Origin: Luteimonas gilva
GTDB taxonomy: Bacteria; Pseudomonadota; Gammaproteobacteria; Xanthomonadales; Xanthomonadaceae
Length of the DNA stretch: 64,000 nucleotides
Direction: 5' to 3'
Assembly (NCBI RefSeq): GCF_005239095.1
Contig: NZ_SZUA01000002.1
Coordinates: 372,001 to 436,000 of the forward strand
The notes beneath the pieces are model-generated. The model did no database searches. It was not told the origin of the DNA and saw nothing but the letters and a program-made list of their open reading frames with translations. Below are positions 8,095 through 16,531 of this stretch, in pieces (position 1 is the stretch's first letter; every line of letters starts with the position of its first letter). Position numbers and translations under genes: made by a program.

Positions 8095-9009
8095 TTACGG
8101 GGCGGGGAGTTCCGACAGCCAATCGCGCGGCCGCAGGTAATCCTGCAATCGCGCCTCGGCGCTGCCCGGTCCGGGCGCGTAGCCGTATTCCCAGCGCACC
8201 AGCGGCGGCAGGCTCATCAGGATCGATTCGCTGCGCCCGCCGCTTTGCAGGCCGAACAAAGTGCCGCGATCCCAGACCAGGTTGAATTCGACGTAACGGC
8301 CGCGCCGGTACAGCTGGAAGGCGCGTTCGCGCTCGCCGTAGGGCGTATCGCGGCGGCGTTCGACGATCGGCAGATAGGCGTTCAGGAAACCGTCGCCGAC
8401 CGCGCGCAGATAGGCGAAGTCGCGCTCGAAATCCCGATGCAGGTCGTCGAAGAACAAACCGCCGACGCCACGGGTCTCGCCGCGGTGCTTGAGGAAGAAA
8501 TAGTCGTCGCACCAGCGCTTGTGCTCGGCATAGCGCGTTTCGCCGAACGGCGCGCACAAGTCGCGCGCGGTGCGGTGCCAATGCAGCACATCCTCGTCGA
8601 AGGGGTAGAACGGGGTCAGGTCGAAGCCGCCGCCGAACCACCAAGCCACCGTTTCGCCGTCGCGCTCGGCGCGGAAATGGCGCACGTTGGCGTGGGTGGT
8701 GGGCAGATAGGGATTCAGCGGATGCAGCACCAGCGACACGCCGACCGCGCGCCACGACGCGCCGGCCAATTCCGGCCGCGCCGCGCTCGCCGACGGCGGC
8801 AGCGCGTTGCCGGACACGTCCGAGAAGCCGACGCCGGCCTGTTCGAACACCGCGCCGTCGCGCAGCACCCGGGTGCGCCCGCCGCCGCCTTCGTTGCGCG
8901 TCCAAACGTCTTCGGCGAAGCGCGCGCGGCCGTCGGCGCGCTCCAATGCGGCGCAGATGCGGTCTTGCAGGCCGGAGAGGTAGTCGCGGACGGCGTCGAT
9001 GTCGGTCAT
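8095..9009 (-). CDS. hemF: aerobic coproporphyrinogen III oxidase
   Basis: A protein of 304 residues (E. coli HemF is 299). It performs oxygen-dependent decarboxylation of coproporphyrinogen III to protoporphyrinogen IX in haem synthesis. Family signatures include [56 protein letters not shown] and [20 protein letters not shown]. The ATG at 9009 starts the canonical [11 protein letters not shown]. It is monocistronic, bounded on both sides by REP elements. Its haem product would serve the bd oxidase and the cytochrome c encoded further along. Confidence 0.97.
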   Translation of the reverse strand: MTDIDAVRDYLSGLQDRICAALERADGRARFAEDVWTRNEGGGGRTRVLRDGAVFEQAGVGFSDVSGNALPPSASAARPELAGASWRAVGVSLVLHPLNPYLPTTHANVRHFRAERDGETVAWWFGGGFDLTPFYPFDEDVLHWHRTARDLCAPFGETRYAEHKRWCDDYFFLKHRGETRGVGGLFFDDLHRDFERDFAYLRAVGDGFLNAYLPIVERRRDTPYGERERAFQLYRRGRYVEFNLVWDRGTLFGLQSGGRSESILMSLPPLVRWEYGYAPGPGSAEARLQDYLRPRDWLSELPAP

Positions 9010-9042
9010 GGCGGCATTGTAGGGCAGGCGGCTCCGCGCCTT

Positions 9043-9122
9043 GTGGGAGCGGCTTTAGCCGCGAGCTTTTGCTTCGGTTGGCTGCAGTGGATCGAAGAGC
9101 TCGTGGCTAAAGCCGCTCCCAC
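9043..9122. repeat. REP family A inverted pair
   Basis: Inverted units of GTGGGAGCGGCTTTAGCCGC type lie just upstream of hemF. The right arm has a single change (CTCGTGGCT for CTCGCGGCT). Confidence 0.85.
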
Positions 9123-9278
9123 AAAAGCGCGGGCCGCGAAAGAGCGCCTTTACGAAGAACAACGCATCCGACGCGCCTACAGTGTTCCAAATCGGATGCG
9201 CTGTTTAACCGCGCACTAACTCGCGCATCGGCGTTCTTGGCGATAGTCGCATCCGGTCGATCAATCCGAGGAATGCGA

Positions 9279-9866
9279 ATGACCTTGTCCGCTGCCGCTT
9301 CGCGCCGCGAATCGTTTCCGCTGCTCGACGACGTGATCGTCCTCGCCGACATCGCCATGGCGTCCAACCATCCGCAGAAGATCGTGCCGGCGCTGGCGGA
9401 AGGCCTGCGCGGCGCGCTCGCCGACGTCGGCGCATTGCCGGCTTGGCTGCTGGAGACGTCCGCGGACGGTCCGGTGCGGCGCGAACTGTATCGTTCGCCC
9501 GAATTCGACTATCAGGTGATCGCCATCGCCTGGGCGCCGGGCCAGGGCAGCGGCGTGCACGACCATGCCGATACCTGGGGCGTGGAAGCCGTGCTGCGCG
9601 GCGAACTGGAAGTCTTGGATTACCGCATCGCCGGCCGGCACAAGGCATTGACCGAACTGCGCCCCGCCGATCACCGGCCGCTGCCGGCAGGCAGCGTGAT
9701 CGGATTGCTGCCGCCGCACCATTTGCACGCGTGCCGCAACGCCGGCCAGCGGGGCGTCACGGTGTCGCTGCACATCTACGGCAAGCCTTTGCGCGATGTG
9801 ACGCGGTACGTGCACGAGCACGAAGCGCTGTACCGCGAAGAGAAGGCGCGGCTGACGAGCGTTTGA
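9279..9866 (+). CDS. cysteine dioxygenase-like cupin
   Basis: A cupin of 195 residues of the bacterial cysteine/thiol dioxygenase family, which oxidises a thiol to a sulfinate with non-heme iron. The metal site appears as HDH in GSGVHDHADTWG, with a third histidine in PPHHLHAC. The residue aligned with mammalian Cys93 is Gly (HADTWG), as usual in bacterial enzymes that lack the Cys-Tyr crosslink. The substrate could be cysteine or 3-mercaptopropionate. ATG 9279 has GAGG 7 nt upstream; the ATG at 9273 is too close to that site. Confidence 0.83.
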   Translation: MTLSAAASRRESFPLLDDVIVLADIAMASNHPQKIVPALAEGLRGALADVGALPAWLLETSADGPVRRELYRSPEFDYQVIAIAWAPGQGSGVHDHADTWGVEAVLRGELEVLDYRIAGRHKALTELRPADHRPLPAGSVIGLLPPHHLHACRNAGQRGVTVSLHIYGKPLRDVTRYVHEHEALYREEKARLTSV

Positions 9867-9870
9867 GGAC

Positions 9871-10878
9871 TTAGCCTGCGCCGGCGGTCTTTTCCGCGCC
9901 GCAAGCAGGCACCCAGCCGGCCAGCGACGTGCGCCAGATGTTGTATTGGCCGTTGTCCCAGGCTTGGATGCGGGCGAGATCGCGCTCCGCCTGCGCGCGA
10001 TCGCGCGGGTAGGCGACCGGCTGCGTGCGCTCGCTGCTGAAGTACAGCGTGCAGCGATCGGGCCCGAGCCGCGGCTCGGCGTCGGAGCCTTCCGCGTTGA
10101 CGATATCGCCCATGTGCCGCGGCGTTCCCCAGGTCCCGTCGGCGCCGCGCAAGACGACGAACAAGTCCATGCCCTTCGCGGGCGCGCGCGAAGAGGCGAA
10201 CACCAGATACGACTGGTCCGGCGCGACCGCCGGATCCACATCGTTGGTGTTGCCATCGCTGAACGCCAGCGGTTCGGGCGGCTGGTAACCGCCGCGGTCG
10301 AATCGCGAACGGTACAGCCGGAACTTGCCGCCGGCGCCGAGCGGCTGCATGAAATAGACGCTGCCGTCGGCCGCGATGCTGGTCGCGAAAGTCGAATCGC
10401 TGCGGTTCACTGCGTCGGGCAACCGCCAGGGCTCGCCCCAGCCGTCGCCTACCCGATCCGCCCGCCACAAGTTGCCGCCTTGCCCGGGCCTGCGCCGGCC
10501 TTGGTATTCCGCGTCGATCGGTTTTCCGCCCGCGTGCGCAGGCCGATTCGAAACGAAAATCAGGAAGCTGCCGTCGGGAGCGAGGGAGGCTTCCATATCG
10601 CTCCACACACCCGAGAACGGCGCCACCTGCGGCTTCGACCACCCTTCCGCGCTCCTATGCGTCTCGAGGATCGTCGCGCCCTCGTTGCTGCTGCGCTGGA
10701 AATACAGAGTGTCGCCGTCCGGCGTGAACGTTGGCGCCGAATCGTGCGCGGGACCGGACACGATGCCCGGCGCGAACACCACCGGCGCCGACGCAGCGCC
10801 CGAGTCGTCGTTGGACGATGCCGCGCCGGCGAACGCGACCAGCGGCAACAGGCGCCAGGCGACGGGCCGTTTCGTCAT
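9871..10878 (-). CDS. exported TolB/PD40-like beta-propeller protein
   Basis: A protein of 335 residues with a predicted signal peptide (LLPLVAFAGAASS) and repeated PD40/WD40-like beta-propeller blades, such as DSAPTFTPDGDTLYFQRSSN, MEASLAPDGSFLIFVSNR and VDPAVAPDQSYLVFASSR. It has no catalytic motif and is probably a periplasmic binding or scaffold protein. Its ATG overlaps the stop of the S9 peptidase (ATGA), so the two are co-translated, and a functional link with the peptidase is inferred. Confidence 0.8.
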   Translation of the reverse strand: MTKRPVAWRLLPLVAFAGAASSNDDSGAASAPVVFAPGIVSGPAHDSAPTFTPDGDTLYFQRSSNEGATILETHRSAEGWSKPQVAPFSGVWSDMEASLAPDGSFLIFVSNRPAHAGGKPIDAEYQGRRRPGQGGNLWRADRVGDGWGEPWRLPDAVNRSDSTFATSIAADGSVYFMQPLGAGGKFRLYRSRFDRGGYQPPEPLAFSDGNTNDVDPAVAPDQSYLVFASSRAPAKGMDLFVVLRGADGTWGTPRHMGDIVNAEGSDAEPRLGPDRCTLYFSSERTQPVAYPRDRAQAERDLARIQAWDNGQYNIWRTSLAGWVPACGAEKTAGAG

Positions 10879-13244
10879 TTGAGCGTCTTTTCGAACAGCT
10901 CGTAGATGCGCCGGTATTCGTCGTACCAAGCATCGGAGTGGACGAACCCGTGCCGCTCCAGCGGATACGGCGCGATTTCCCATTTGTCCTTGCGCAGTTC
11001 GATCAGCTTCTGCGACAGCATCACCGAATCCTTGAAGAACACGTTGTCGTCGATCATCCCGTGCGCGATCAGCAGGTGGTCTTGCAGTCCGGCGGCGTAT
11101 TCGATCGGCGAAGATTTCTTGTACGCCTCCGGATCCAGCTCCGGCGTGTTGAGGATGTTGGACGTGTATTCGTGGTTGTATTGCGACCAGTCGCTGACCG
11201 GGCGCAGCGCGGCGCCGGCCTTGAACGCGCCGGGCTGCTTGAACAGCGCCATGAAGGTCATGAAGCCGCCGTAGCTGCCGCCGTAGATGCCGGCACGGTC
11301 GCGGTCGCCTTGCTTCTGCGCGACCAGCCAATCCAGGCCGTCCAAGTAATCCTCCAGCTCGGGCGTGCCCATCTGCCGGTAGATCGCGGTGCGCCAGTCG
11401 CGGCCGTAGCCCTGGCTGGCGCGGTAGTCCAGGTCCAGCACGATGTACCCGCGCTGCACCAGCAGGTTGTGGAACATCTGCTCGCGGAAATAGTTCGGAT
11501 AACGCGCGCTGACGTTCTGCAGATAGCCGGCGCCGTGCACGAACATCACGATCGGATACCGCCTGCCGGCTTCGAGCTGCTTCGGTCCGTAATATTTGCC
11601 CCAGACGACGCCGGCGCCGTGCTTGGACGGCACTTTCACGTATTCGGGCTTGATCCAATCGGCGATCGCTTTGAATTCCGGCTTGCGCGTATCGGTCAAT
11701 TCGCGCATGCCTTGCCCGTCGGTGCCGATGACCGCCAGCTGCGGCGGCGTATAGCTGTCCGAATGGCGCAGCAGGAGTTTGTTGCCGTCCGGCGACAGGA
11801 CGAAACTTTCGACGCCGTCCAGAGCGGTCACTTCGCGCACCGTGCCGCCGTCGGCGCCGACGTTGCAGACTTCGTAATCGCCGGGCCATTGGCGATTGCA
11901 CAGGAAGTAGAAGCCGTCGGCGGCCAGCACCGGCGAGGAGACTTCCCACTCGCCCTGCGTCAACGCTTTGGTCTTGGCGCCGTCGGTGACGTACAGATGC
12001 GAGTAGCCGCTCTGTTCGGACAGGTACCACAAGGTCTTGCCGTCCGGCAGCCAGCCGAAATTGTTGTAGGTCCAGTTGATCCAAGCCGCATCGCGCAGGC
12101 GGTGGCGCGGCTGCAGCTTGGCGTTGGCGAAGTCGACGGTGGCGATCCAGCGGTCCTTGTTGTCGATCGCGCGCACCAGCACGCCGACGTTGCGGCTGTC
12201 GCCGCTCCAATGCACCGACGGGCTGCCGCCTTCGCCGTCGCTCTCCACGCGCACGTCGCGGTTGCCCTTCAGCGGATCTTTTTTCGCCGCTTTGCGCAAA
12301 TCGGCGAGCGGATCCTCGGCGATGCCGGGCAGGGCGTCGAATTTCAGTTCGCGCGGTTTGCCGTCGGCCAGATCGACCAACCACAGCTTGTGCGGCAGCG
12401 GCGCGTTGCGGCCGACGCGGGTGCGCACTTCCTCGAATTCCTCGTAGCCCGATTCGGTGACGTACTTCGGCATCTTGCCGGCCTGGTCTGTGTCGCCGTT
12501 CTTGGCCTGGGTGACGACCAGCAGCCAGCGGCCGTCGGGCGACAGCGCGCTGTCGTGGATGTCGACGTCCTTGCCCAGATAGACCGGCGCCGGCGTGCGG
12601 GTGGGATCGGCGCGGCGCCAGTCCTCGTTCTGCTTGCGCGCCGCTTCCTTGCGGTCGCGGTCGTTCTTCAGGGTTTCGATCAGGCGCAGCTGGCGGTCGC
12701 GCAGGTCGTCGGGCTTGGGCGCTTCGGCCGGATCGTTCTCGGCCTTCAACACGGCGGCTTGGGCGACGCCGTCGCGCGCGGTCCAGCGGTACCAATCGTT
12801 GTCCACGCGCCAGACCAGGGCGCCGTCGTTGCCCCATTGCGGACGCGATTCGCGGGCTTCGGTGCGGGTGAGCTGGGTCAGCGCGCCGCTGCGCAGGTCG
12901 CGCACGAAGATGTCGTCGTTGCGGACGAAGGCCATGCGCGTGCGGGCCGCGTCGTAGACGGGGTCGGACGCGTCCAGCTGCGCGCGCGCGGCGCCGTCGA
13001 TGCGTGCGGCGCTGCCGCCGTCGATGCCCTGTTGGTAGATGTCGCGGATGCCGCCGCCGTCGCGCTTGAGCTGGTACTGCGCGCGCTGGCCGTCCCAACT
13101 CCACCAGACGTCTTCGACCGGCGGGCCGATCCAGTCCGGGTCGGCCATGATCCGGTCCAGGGTCAGCGGAGTCGCGGGTTGCGCGGCGGCGGCGCCGGAC
13201 AAGAACAGGGCGGCGAGAAGAGCGGTGCGGAAATTCGGGCGCAT
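10875..13244 (-). CDS. S9 family prolyl oligopeptidase / dipeptidyl peptidase
   Basis: A serine peptidase of 789 residues with a signal peptide (LLAALFLSGAAAA), hence periplasmic. The N-terminal two thirds form a beta-propeller (DPPIV_N-like; WLPDGKTLWYLSEQSG, FVLSPDGNKLLLRHSD). The C-terminal alpha/beta-hydrolase domain has nucleophile GGSYGGFMTF, acid HGMIDDNVFF and histidine ERHGFVHSDAW. This points to a DPP-IV or acylaminoacyl-peptidase-like enzyme acting on peptides. It is the first gene of a two-gene operon. Confidence 0.9.
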   Translation of the reverse strand: MRPNFRTALLAALFLSGAAAAQPATPLTLDRIMADPDWIGPPVEDVWWSWDGQRAQYQLKRDGGGIRDIYQQGIDGGSAARIDGAARAQLDASDPVYDAARTRMAFVRNDDIFVRDLRSGALTQLTRTEARESRPQWGNDGALVWRVDNDWYRWTARDGVAQAAVLKAENDPAEAPKPDDLRDRQLRLIETLKNDRDRKEAARKQNEDWRRADPTRTPAPVYLGKDVDIHDSALSPDGRWLLVVTQAKNGDTDQAGKMPKYVTESGYEEFEEVRTRVGRNAPLPHKLWLVDLADGKPRELKFDALPGIAEDPLADLRKAAKKDPLKGNRDVRVESDGEGGSPSVHWSGDSRNVGVLVRAIDNKDRWIATVDFANAKLQPRHRLRDAAWINWTYNNFGWLPDGKTLWYLSEQSGYSHLYVTDGAKTKALTQGEWEVSSPVLAADGFYFLCNRQWPGDYEVCNVGADGGTVREVTALDGVESFVLSPDGNKLLLRHSDSYTPPQLAVIGTDGQGMRELTDTRKPEFKAIADWIKPEYVKVPSKHGAGVVWGKYYGPKQLEAGRRYPIVMFVHGAGYLQNVSARYPNYFREQMFHNLLVQRGYIVLDLDYRASQGYGRDWRTAIYRQMGTPELEDYLDGLDWLVAQKQGDRDRAGIYGGSYGGFMTFMALFKQPGAFKAGAALRPVSDWSQYNHEYTSNILNTPELDPEAYKKSSPIEYAAGLQDHLLIAHGMIDDNVFFKDSVMLSQKLIELRKDKWEIAPYPLERHGFVHSDAWYDEYRRIYELFEKTLK

Positions 13245-13329
13245 CGGCGGCGGTCGGCGGCGAAAGACGGCAAGCCTATCAGCCAGGGACCGGGCCGCTA
13301 TCGGTCATCGGTCATGGCGAAGCGCCGGA

Positions 13330-13575
13330 AATCCTTCTCCCTCCGGGAGAAGGTGCCCGAAGGGCGGGTGAGAGTTCGGCGGAGCGATTTGGGTAACGAT
13401 CGCAGATGAATCGTGAGCTGACGATTGTCTTCGGAGTTCAGACGACCTCGCTCCGCCGAACCCTCACCCCAACCCCCGCTTCGCGCCCCAGCCCGCGCCA
13501 GCGGCGCGGGCTCACAACCGCACGCGCGCCATGGCGCGCAAGCAGTGCGGTTTCGCCCCGTGGGAGAGGGGCTAA
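13330..13575. repeat. CTCACCC/GAGGGTTCGG composite repeat, copy 2
   Basis: The 460-bp gap between the S9 peptidase gene and the adhesin gene is filled by this element and a terminator. GGGTGAGAGTTCGGCGGAGC (about 13365) pairs with an inverted CGCTCCGCCGAACCCTCACC (about 13450). CCGCGCCAGCGGCGCGGG and GCGCCATGGCGCGC follow, matching the copy at 0.4-0.6 kb. No gene is supported. Confidence 0.65.
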
Positions 13576-13577
13576 AA

Positions 13578-13608
13578 ACAAAAAAAGCGGGGCGACGAAT
13601 CGCCCCGC
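13578..13608 (-). terminator. Rho-independent terminator of the adhesin gene
   Basis: Read on the minus strand, GCGGGGCGA/TCGCCCCGC forms a 9-bp stem with a 4-nt loop followed by an 8-T run. It lies about 100 bp past the adhesin stop codon. Confidence 0.85.
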
Positions 13609-13704
13609 CCCGGGTGTGGCTACTGCCTGAGCCAGCAGAGAACCACGATGCGGCCCGGCCGACCAGTTCCGGCCGCATCTCCCGTAACGAACCTGTCGGA
13701 ACGC

Positions 13705-16176
13705 TTAGAGATCGAAGCCGAAACCGGCGTTGACCGCCTTCTCGCTGCCGCTGAAGGCGCCGCCCAAGGAGAACGAAGCGCGGTCGCCGATGTGCTTGCC
13801 GTAGCCGATCGCGATCGAACTCGAGCCGCCTTGCGCACCCACTCCGATAGCGAGGCGGCCACGCGCACCAGCGCCGGCCACCGCGTTGGCGCTCATGCCA
13901 GCGAGCGCCGCGCCCATGGCGTTGCCGCGATTGATGCGGGTATCGAGCTGGCCGATGCGGCGATCGAGGCCGTCCAGCCGCCGTTCGAAATTGCCCGCAT
14001 CGAAGCCGGCCAGCTGCTGGATCCGCGTGTCGGTGTAGGCCTTGGCCGAAGACAGCGTGCTGGCGTCGCCCGCGTCGGCATGGGCGTTGGCTTCGGCCAA
14101 AGTTTGGCTGTCGCCGGCATCGGCGTACTCCTTGGCCGCGCCGAGCGTCTGCGCGTCGCCGACGTCGGCGTAGTCCTTGATCGCATCCAGGTCCACTTGG
14201 TTGACGCCATTGTTGGCTACCACCATGTCGGTGTAGGCATTCGCCGAAGCCAGCGTGCTTTGCAGGCCGGAATTGAGCTGCGCGACGTTGACGGCATCGG
14301 TGTCCGCTGTACCGGCGGCGACGTTCACGATGCGGCGTTCGTTGCCGACACTGCCGACCGACATGGTGTTGGCTTCAAGGGCCTGAGACCTGCTGCCGAT
14401 GGCCACGCTGTCGTCTCCAGTAGCGAAGGCACCGGCGCCCAGGCCTACGGAACGAGCGCCCAAACCCCAAGCTCCCGGGCCGATGGCGGTACTGTGATCG
14501 CCAAAGGCGGTGGTCAGTTCGCTGTTCTGATCGGGTAGGCCATTGCCATCGGCGTCGAACCAACTGCCGACGGCAACGCTACTTTCGCCTTCAGCGAAAG
14601 TCAGGGTTCCGAAGGCGCTGCTCAATGTCCCATTGGCAACACTGCTAACGCCGATTGCGTTGCTGGCTGTGCCGTTTGCCAAAGTATTGTTACCTATCGC
14701 ATTGCTAGCGATGCCGGTAGCTGTGTTGCCGCCTCCAATGGCATTGCTGGCATTACCGTTCGCCTGATTGGAACGACCGATAGCGCGACTATCACTGGCG
14801 CTGGCGAGGTTTTCAAAGCCCACCGCGAGAGCTCTATCGCCTGTGGCCTGCGTCGCCGCGCCGATTGCGACTGCGTTTTCACCCGAAGCTGTGGCCACCT
14901 CATTGCTGTCAGCGGAGCCGTCGCCGTTGAGATCCATCCAGCTGCCGAGCGCCAAACTACCCTCACCGCTAGCGGTAGAGCGGAAGCCCATTGCTGCACT
15001 GCGATCGCCGCTGGCGGTGTTGCCGAAGCCGACCGCAGTATTGCCAAGGCCGCTGGCGAGGTTGTTCGTGCCGAAAGCATTGCTGCCTGGGCCCTGAGTC
15101 GTATTGTTGAAACCGACCGCGCTGCTGAGCTCGTTGGTGGCCGTATTGCCGGAGCCGATCGCGTTACCGGCGAAACCGCCGGCCACATTATCGGTACCGA
15201 TCGCAAGCGAACGGATCGCCATCGCCTGGGACGCGGCTCCGATCGCCACGGCGTGATCGCCCGAAGCTACGGTCAATTCACTGCTGGCGTCGGCGATATT
15301 GTCGCCATTGGTATCCAAGTCGAGATCCGCAATGCCGTTGCCGTTCAGGTCGAGCCAACTACCAAAAGCTTGGCTGCCTGAACCGATAGTCGTGGCACGG
15401 AAGCCGAACGCGCTGCTGTTTGCGCCATTGGCTTTGTTGTCAGTGCCAAAAGCATTGCTTCGAGAGCCCAAAGTTTCGTTATCGCGCCCGACTGCATTGC
15501 TGAGGAATCCAGCGGCAACATTGGTTGCGCCGATTGCGACGCCATTGACCGACTCAACTTTGTTGTTGCGGCCTAAAGCCGTTCCTCCCAAGCCATTCAC
15601 TTCATTAAATAGGCCTACCGCTGTGCTGAAATTCTGATTGGCTTTATTTCCTACGCCGATAGCGCTGCTTTGGCCGCCACTAGCGGTGTTCTTGTTGCCG
15701 ATTGCCTGCGACTCCGCGCCGCTGGCCGTGTTCGATGTGCCGACCGCCACGCTGTCCTGGCCCAAGGCCGAGTTGCCGCTACCTACTGCGCTCGCGCTCT
15801 TATTGTCGGCAAAGTTGTCGAAACCGAAGGCTGCGCTTTGCAAGCCGTGAGCTTCATTGCTGTTGCCGATTGCGGAACTATCCTCGCCTTCTGCCCAGTT
15901 AAATAGACCGAGTGCGCTGCTTTCAACGCCCTGTGACCAGTTTCCAAGACCCATAGCGCTACTGAAATCACCTTCAGCGGTATTGCTGGAACCGCAAGCC
16001 ACTGCATCCATGCCGATCGCGGTGCTGCTGCCCGCATCTTCAGTCATGAGATCGCCATCGACCAGATCACAAGCTTGGCCTGCATGGACCGAAGGCGCTG
16101 CCAAAATGCCCAACAGAGCGATACTCAAAAGTAGCGGCCTGGGCTGGCGCGAAAAAGTAGAACACGAAGTCTTCAT
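13705..16176 (-). CDS. YadA-like trimeric autotransporter adhesin
   Basis: A surface adhesin of 823 residues exported by type V secretion. It has a signal peptide (LLLSIALLGILAAPSVHA), then a long head of 14-residue YadA/Hep_Hag repeats (pattern SxAIGxxNTAxG) to about residue 600. The stalk follows: NVAAGTADTDAVNVAQLN, then coiled coil with repeated YTD/YADAGD segments. The last 70-75 residues are a YadA anchor (RLAIGVGAQGGSSSIAIGYG) ending in the terminal aromatic FGFDL. Three calcium-site-like inserts interrupt the head near residues 272-296, 411-428 and 535-555. ATG 16176 precedes the signal peptide; the longer ORF from 16284 would bury it. It stands alone with its own terminator. Confidence 0.93.
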   Translation of the reverse strand: MKTSCSTFSRQPRPLLLSIALLGILAAPSVHAGQACDLVDGDLMTEDAGSSTAIGMDAVACGSSNTAEGDFSSAMGLGNWSQGVESSALGLFNWAEGEDSSAIGNSNEAHGLQSAAFGFDNFADNKSASAVGSGNSALGQDSVAVGTSNTASGAESQAIGNKNTASGGQSSAIGVGNKANQNFSTAVGLFNEVNGLGGTALGRNNKVESVNGVAIGATNVAAGFLSNAVGRDNETLGSRSNAFGTDNKANGANSSAFGFRATTIGSGSQAFGSWLDLNGNGIADLDLDTNGDNIADASSELTVASGDHAVAIGAASQAMAIRSLAIGTDNVAGGFAGNAIGSGNTATNELSSAVGFNNTTQGPGSNAFGTNNLASGLGNTAVGFGNTASGDRSAAMGFRSTASGEGSLALGSWMDLNGDGSADSNEVATASGENAVAIGAATQATGDRALAVGFENLASASDSRAIGRSNQANGNASNAIGGGNTATGIASNAIGNNTLANGTASNAIGVSSVANGTLSSAFGTLTFAEGESSVAVGSWFDADGNGLPDQNSELTTAFGDHSTAIGPGAWGLGARSVGLGAGAFATGDDSVAIGSRSQALEANTMSVGSVGNERRIVNVAAGTADTDAVNVAQLNSGLQSTLASANAYTDMVVANNGVNQVDLDAIKDYADVGDAQTLGAAKEYADAGDSQTLAEANAHADAGDASTLSSAKAYTDTRIQQLAGFDAGNFERRLDGLDRRIGQLDTRINRGNAMGAALAGMSANAVAGAGARGRLAIGVGAQGGSSSIAIGYGKHIGDRASFSLGGAFSGSEKAVNAGFGFDL

Positions 16177-16531
16177 TGGAAGGGCCTGGACGGAGAAGGA
16201 TGAGGCCTGGAAATCAGGCTCCATCAAAGACGCAAACTCCGGAAAAAGTGGCCATCGGACCGAAGCGAAGTTGCTTGCTGGCATTCAGCGTTCGCTTTCC
16301 GCTTCGAAAGGGCACTCATTGAGTCGGTGAAGCGGATCGACATTCGCAATGTGAGCTTTCGAGACGTCCGCTTCGAATTTTTCTTTTTTCATTAGAAGAG
16401 AGTTGCGATGGACTGGCAGACGTCGCGCGCAAAAAAACAGCACCAAGCCGGGATTTAGAAGATTTGCGATCTCCCCTGCTGCGGCGCACAATATGCGGCG
16501 CGGCACCACCCCGCGTGCCGCGGAGCGCGTC
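16177..16531. other. divergent control region between adhesin and cioA
   Basis: This 355-bp non-coding gap is more AT-rich than its neighbours. The 11-bp sequence TCCGCTTCGAA occurs twice in direct orientation (16298-16308 and 16367-16377), and a T-rich tract lies at 16378-16393. The repeats may be operators for the adhesin or the oxidase; no regulator can be named. Confidence 0.35.
16464..16492 (+). promoter_or_regulatory. putative sigma-70 promoter of cioAB
   Basis: TTGCGA (16464-16469), a 17-bp spacer and CACAAT (16487-16492) lie about 40 bp before the GTG start of cioA. This also argues against the upstream in-frame ATG at 16493, which would fall at or before the transcription start. Confidence 0.45.

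Noticed and set aside
10731-13409. 892-residue plus-strand frame opposite the S9 peptidase
   Set aside because: It mirrors the peptidase codons and shows no recognisable domain or ribosome-binding site.
13900-16100. Regularly spaced repeated DNA that could suggest a CRISPR array
   Set aside because: The periodicity (about 42 bp, degenerate) is the coding sequence of 14-residue YadA head repeats; there are no constant repeats and no cas genes.
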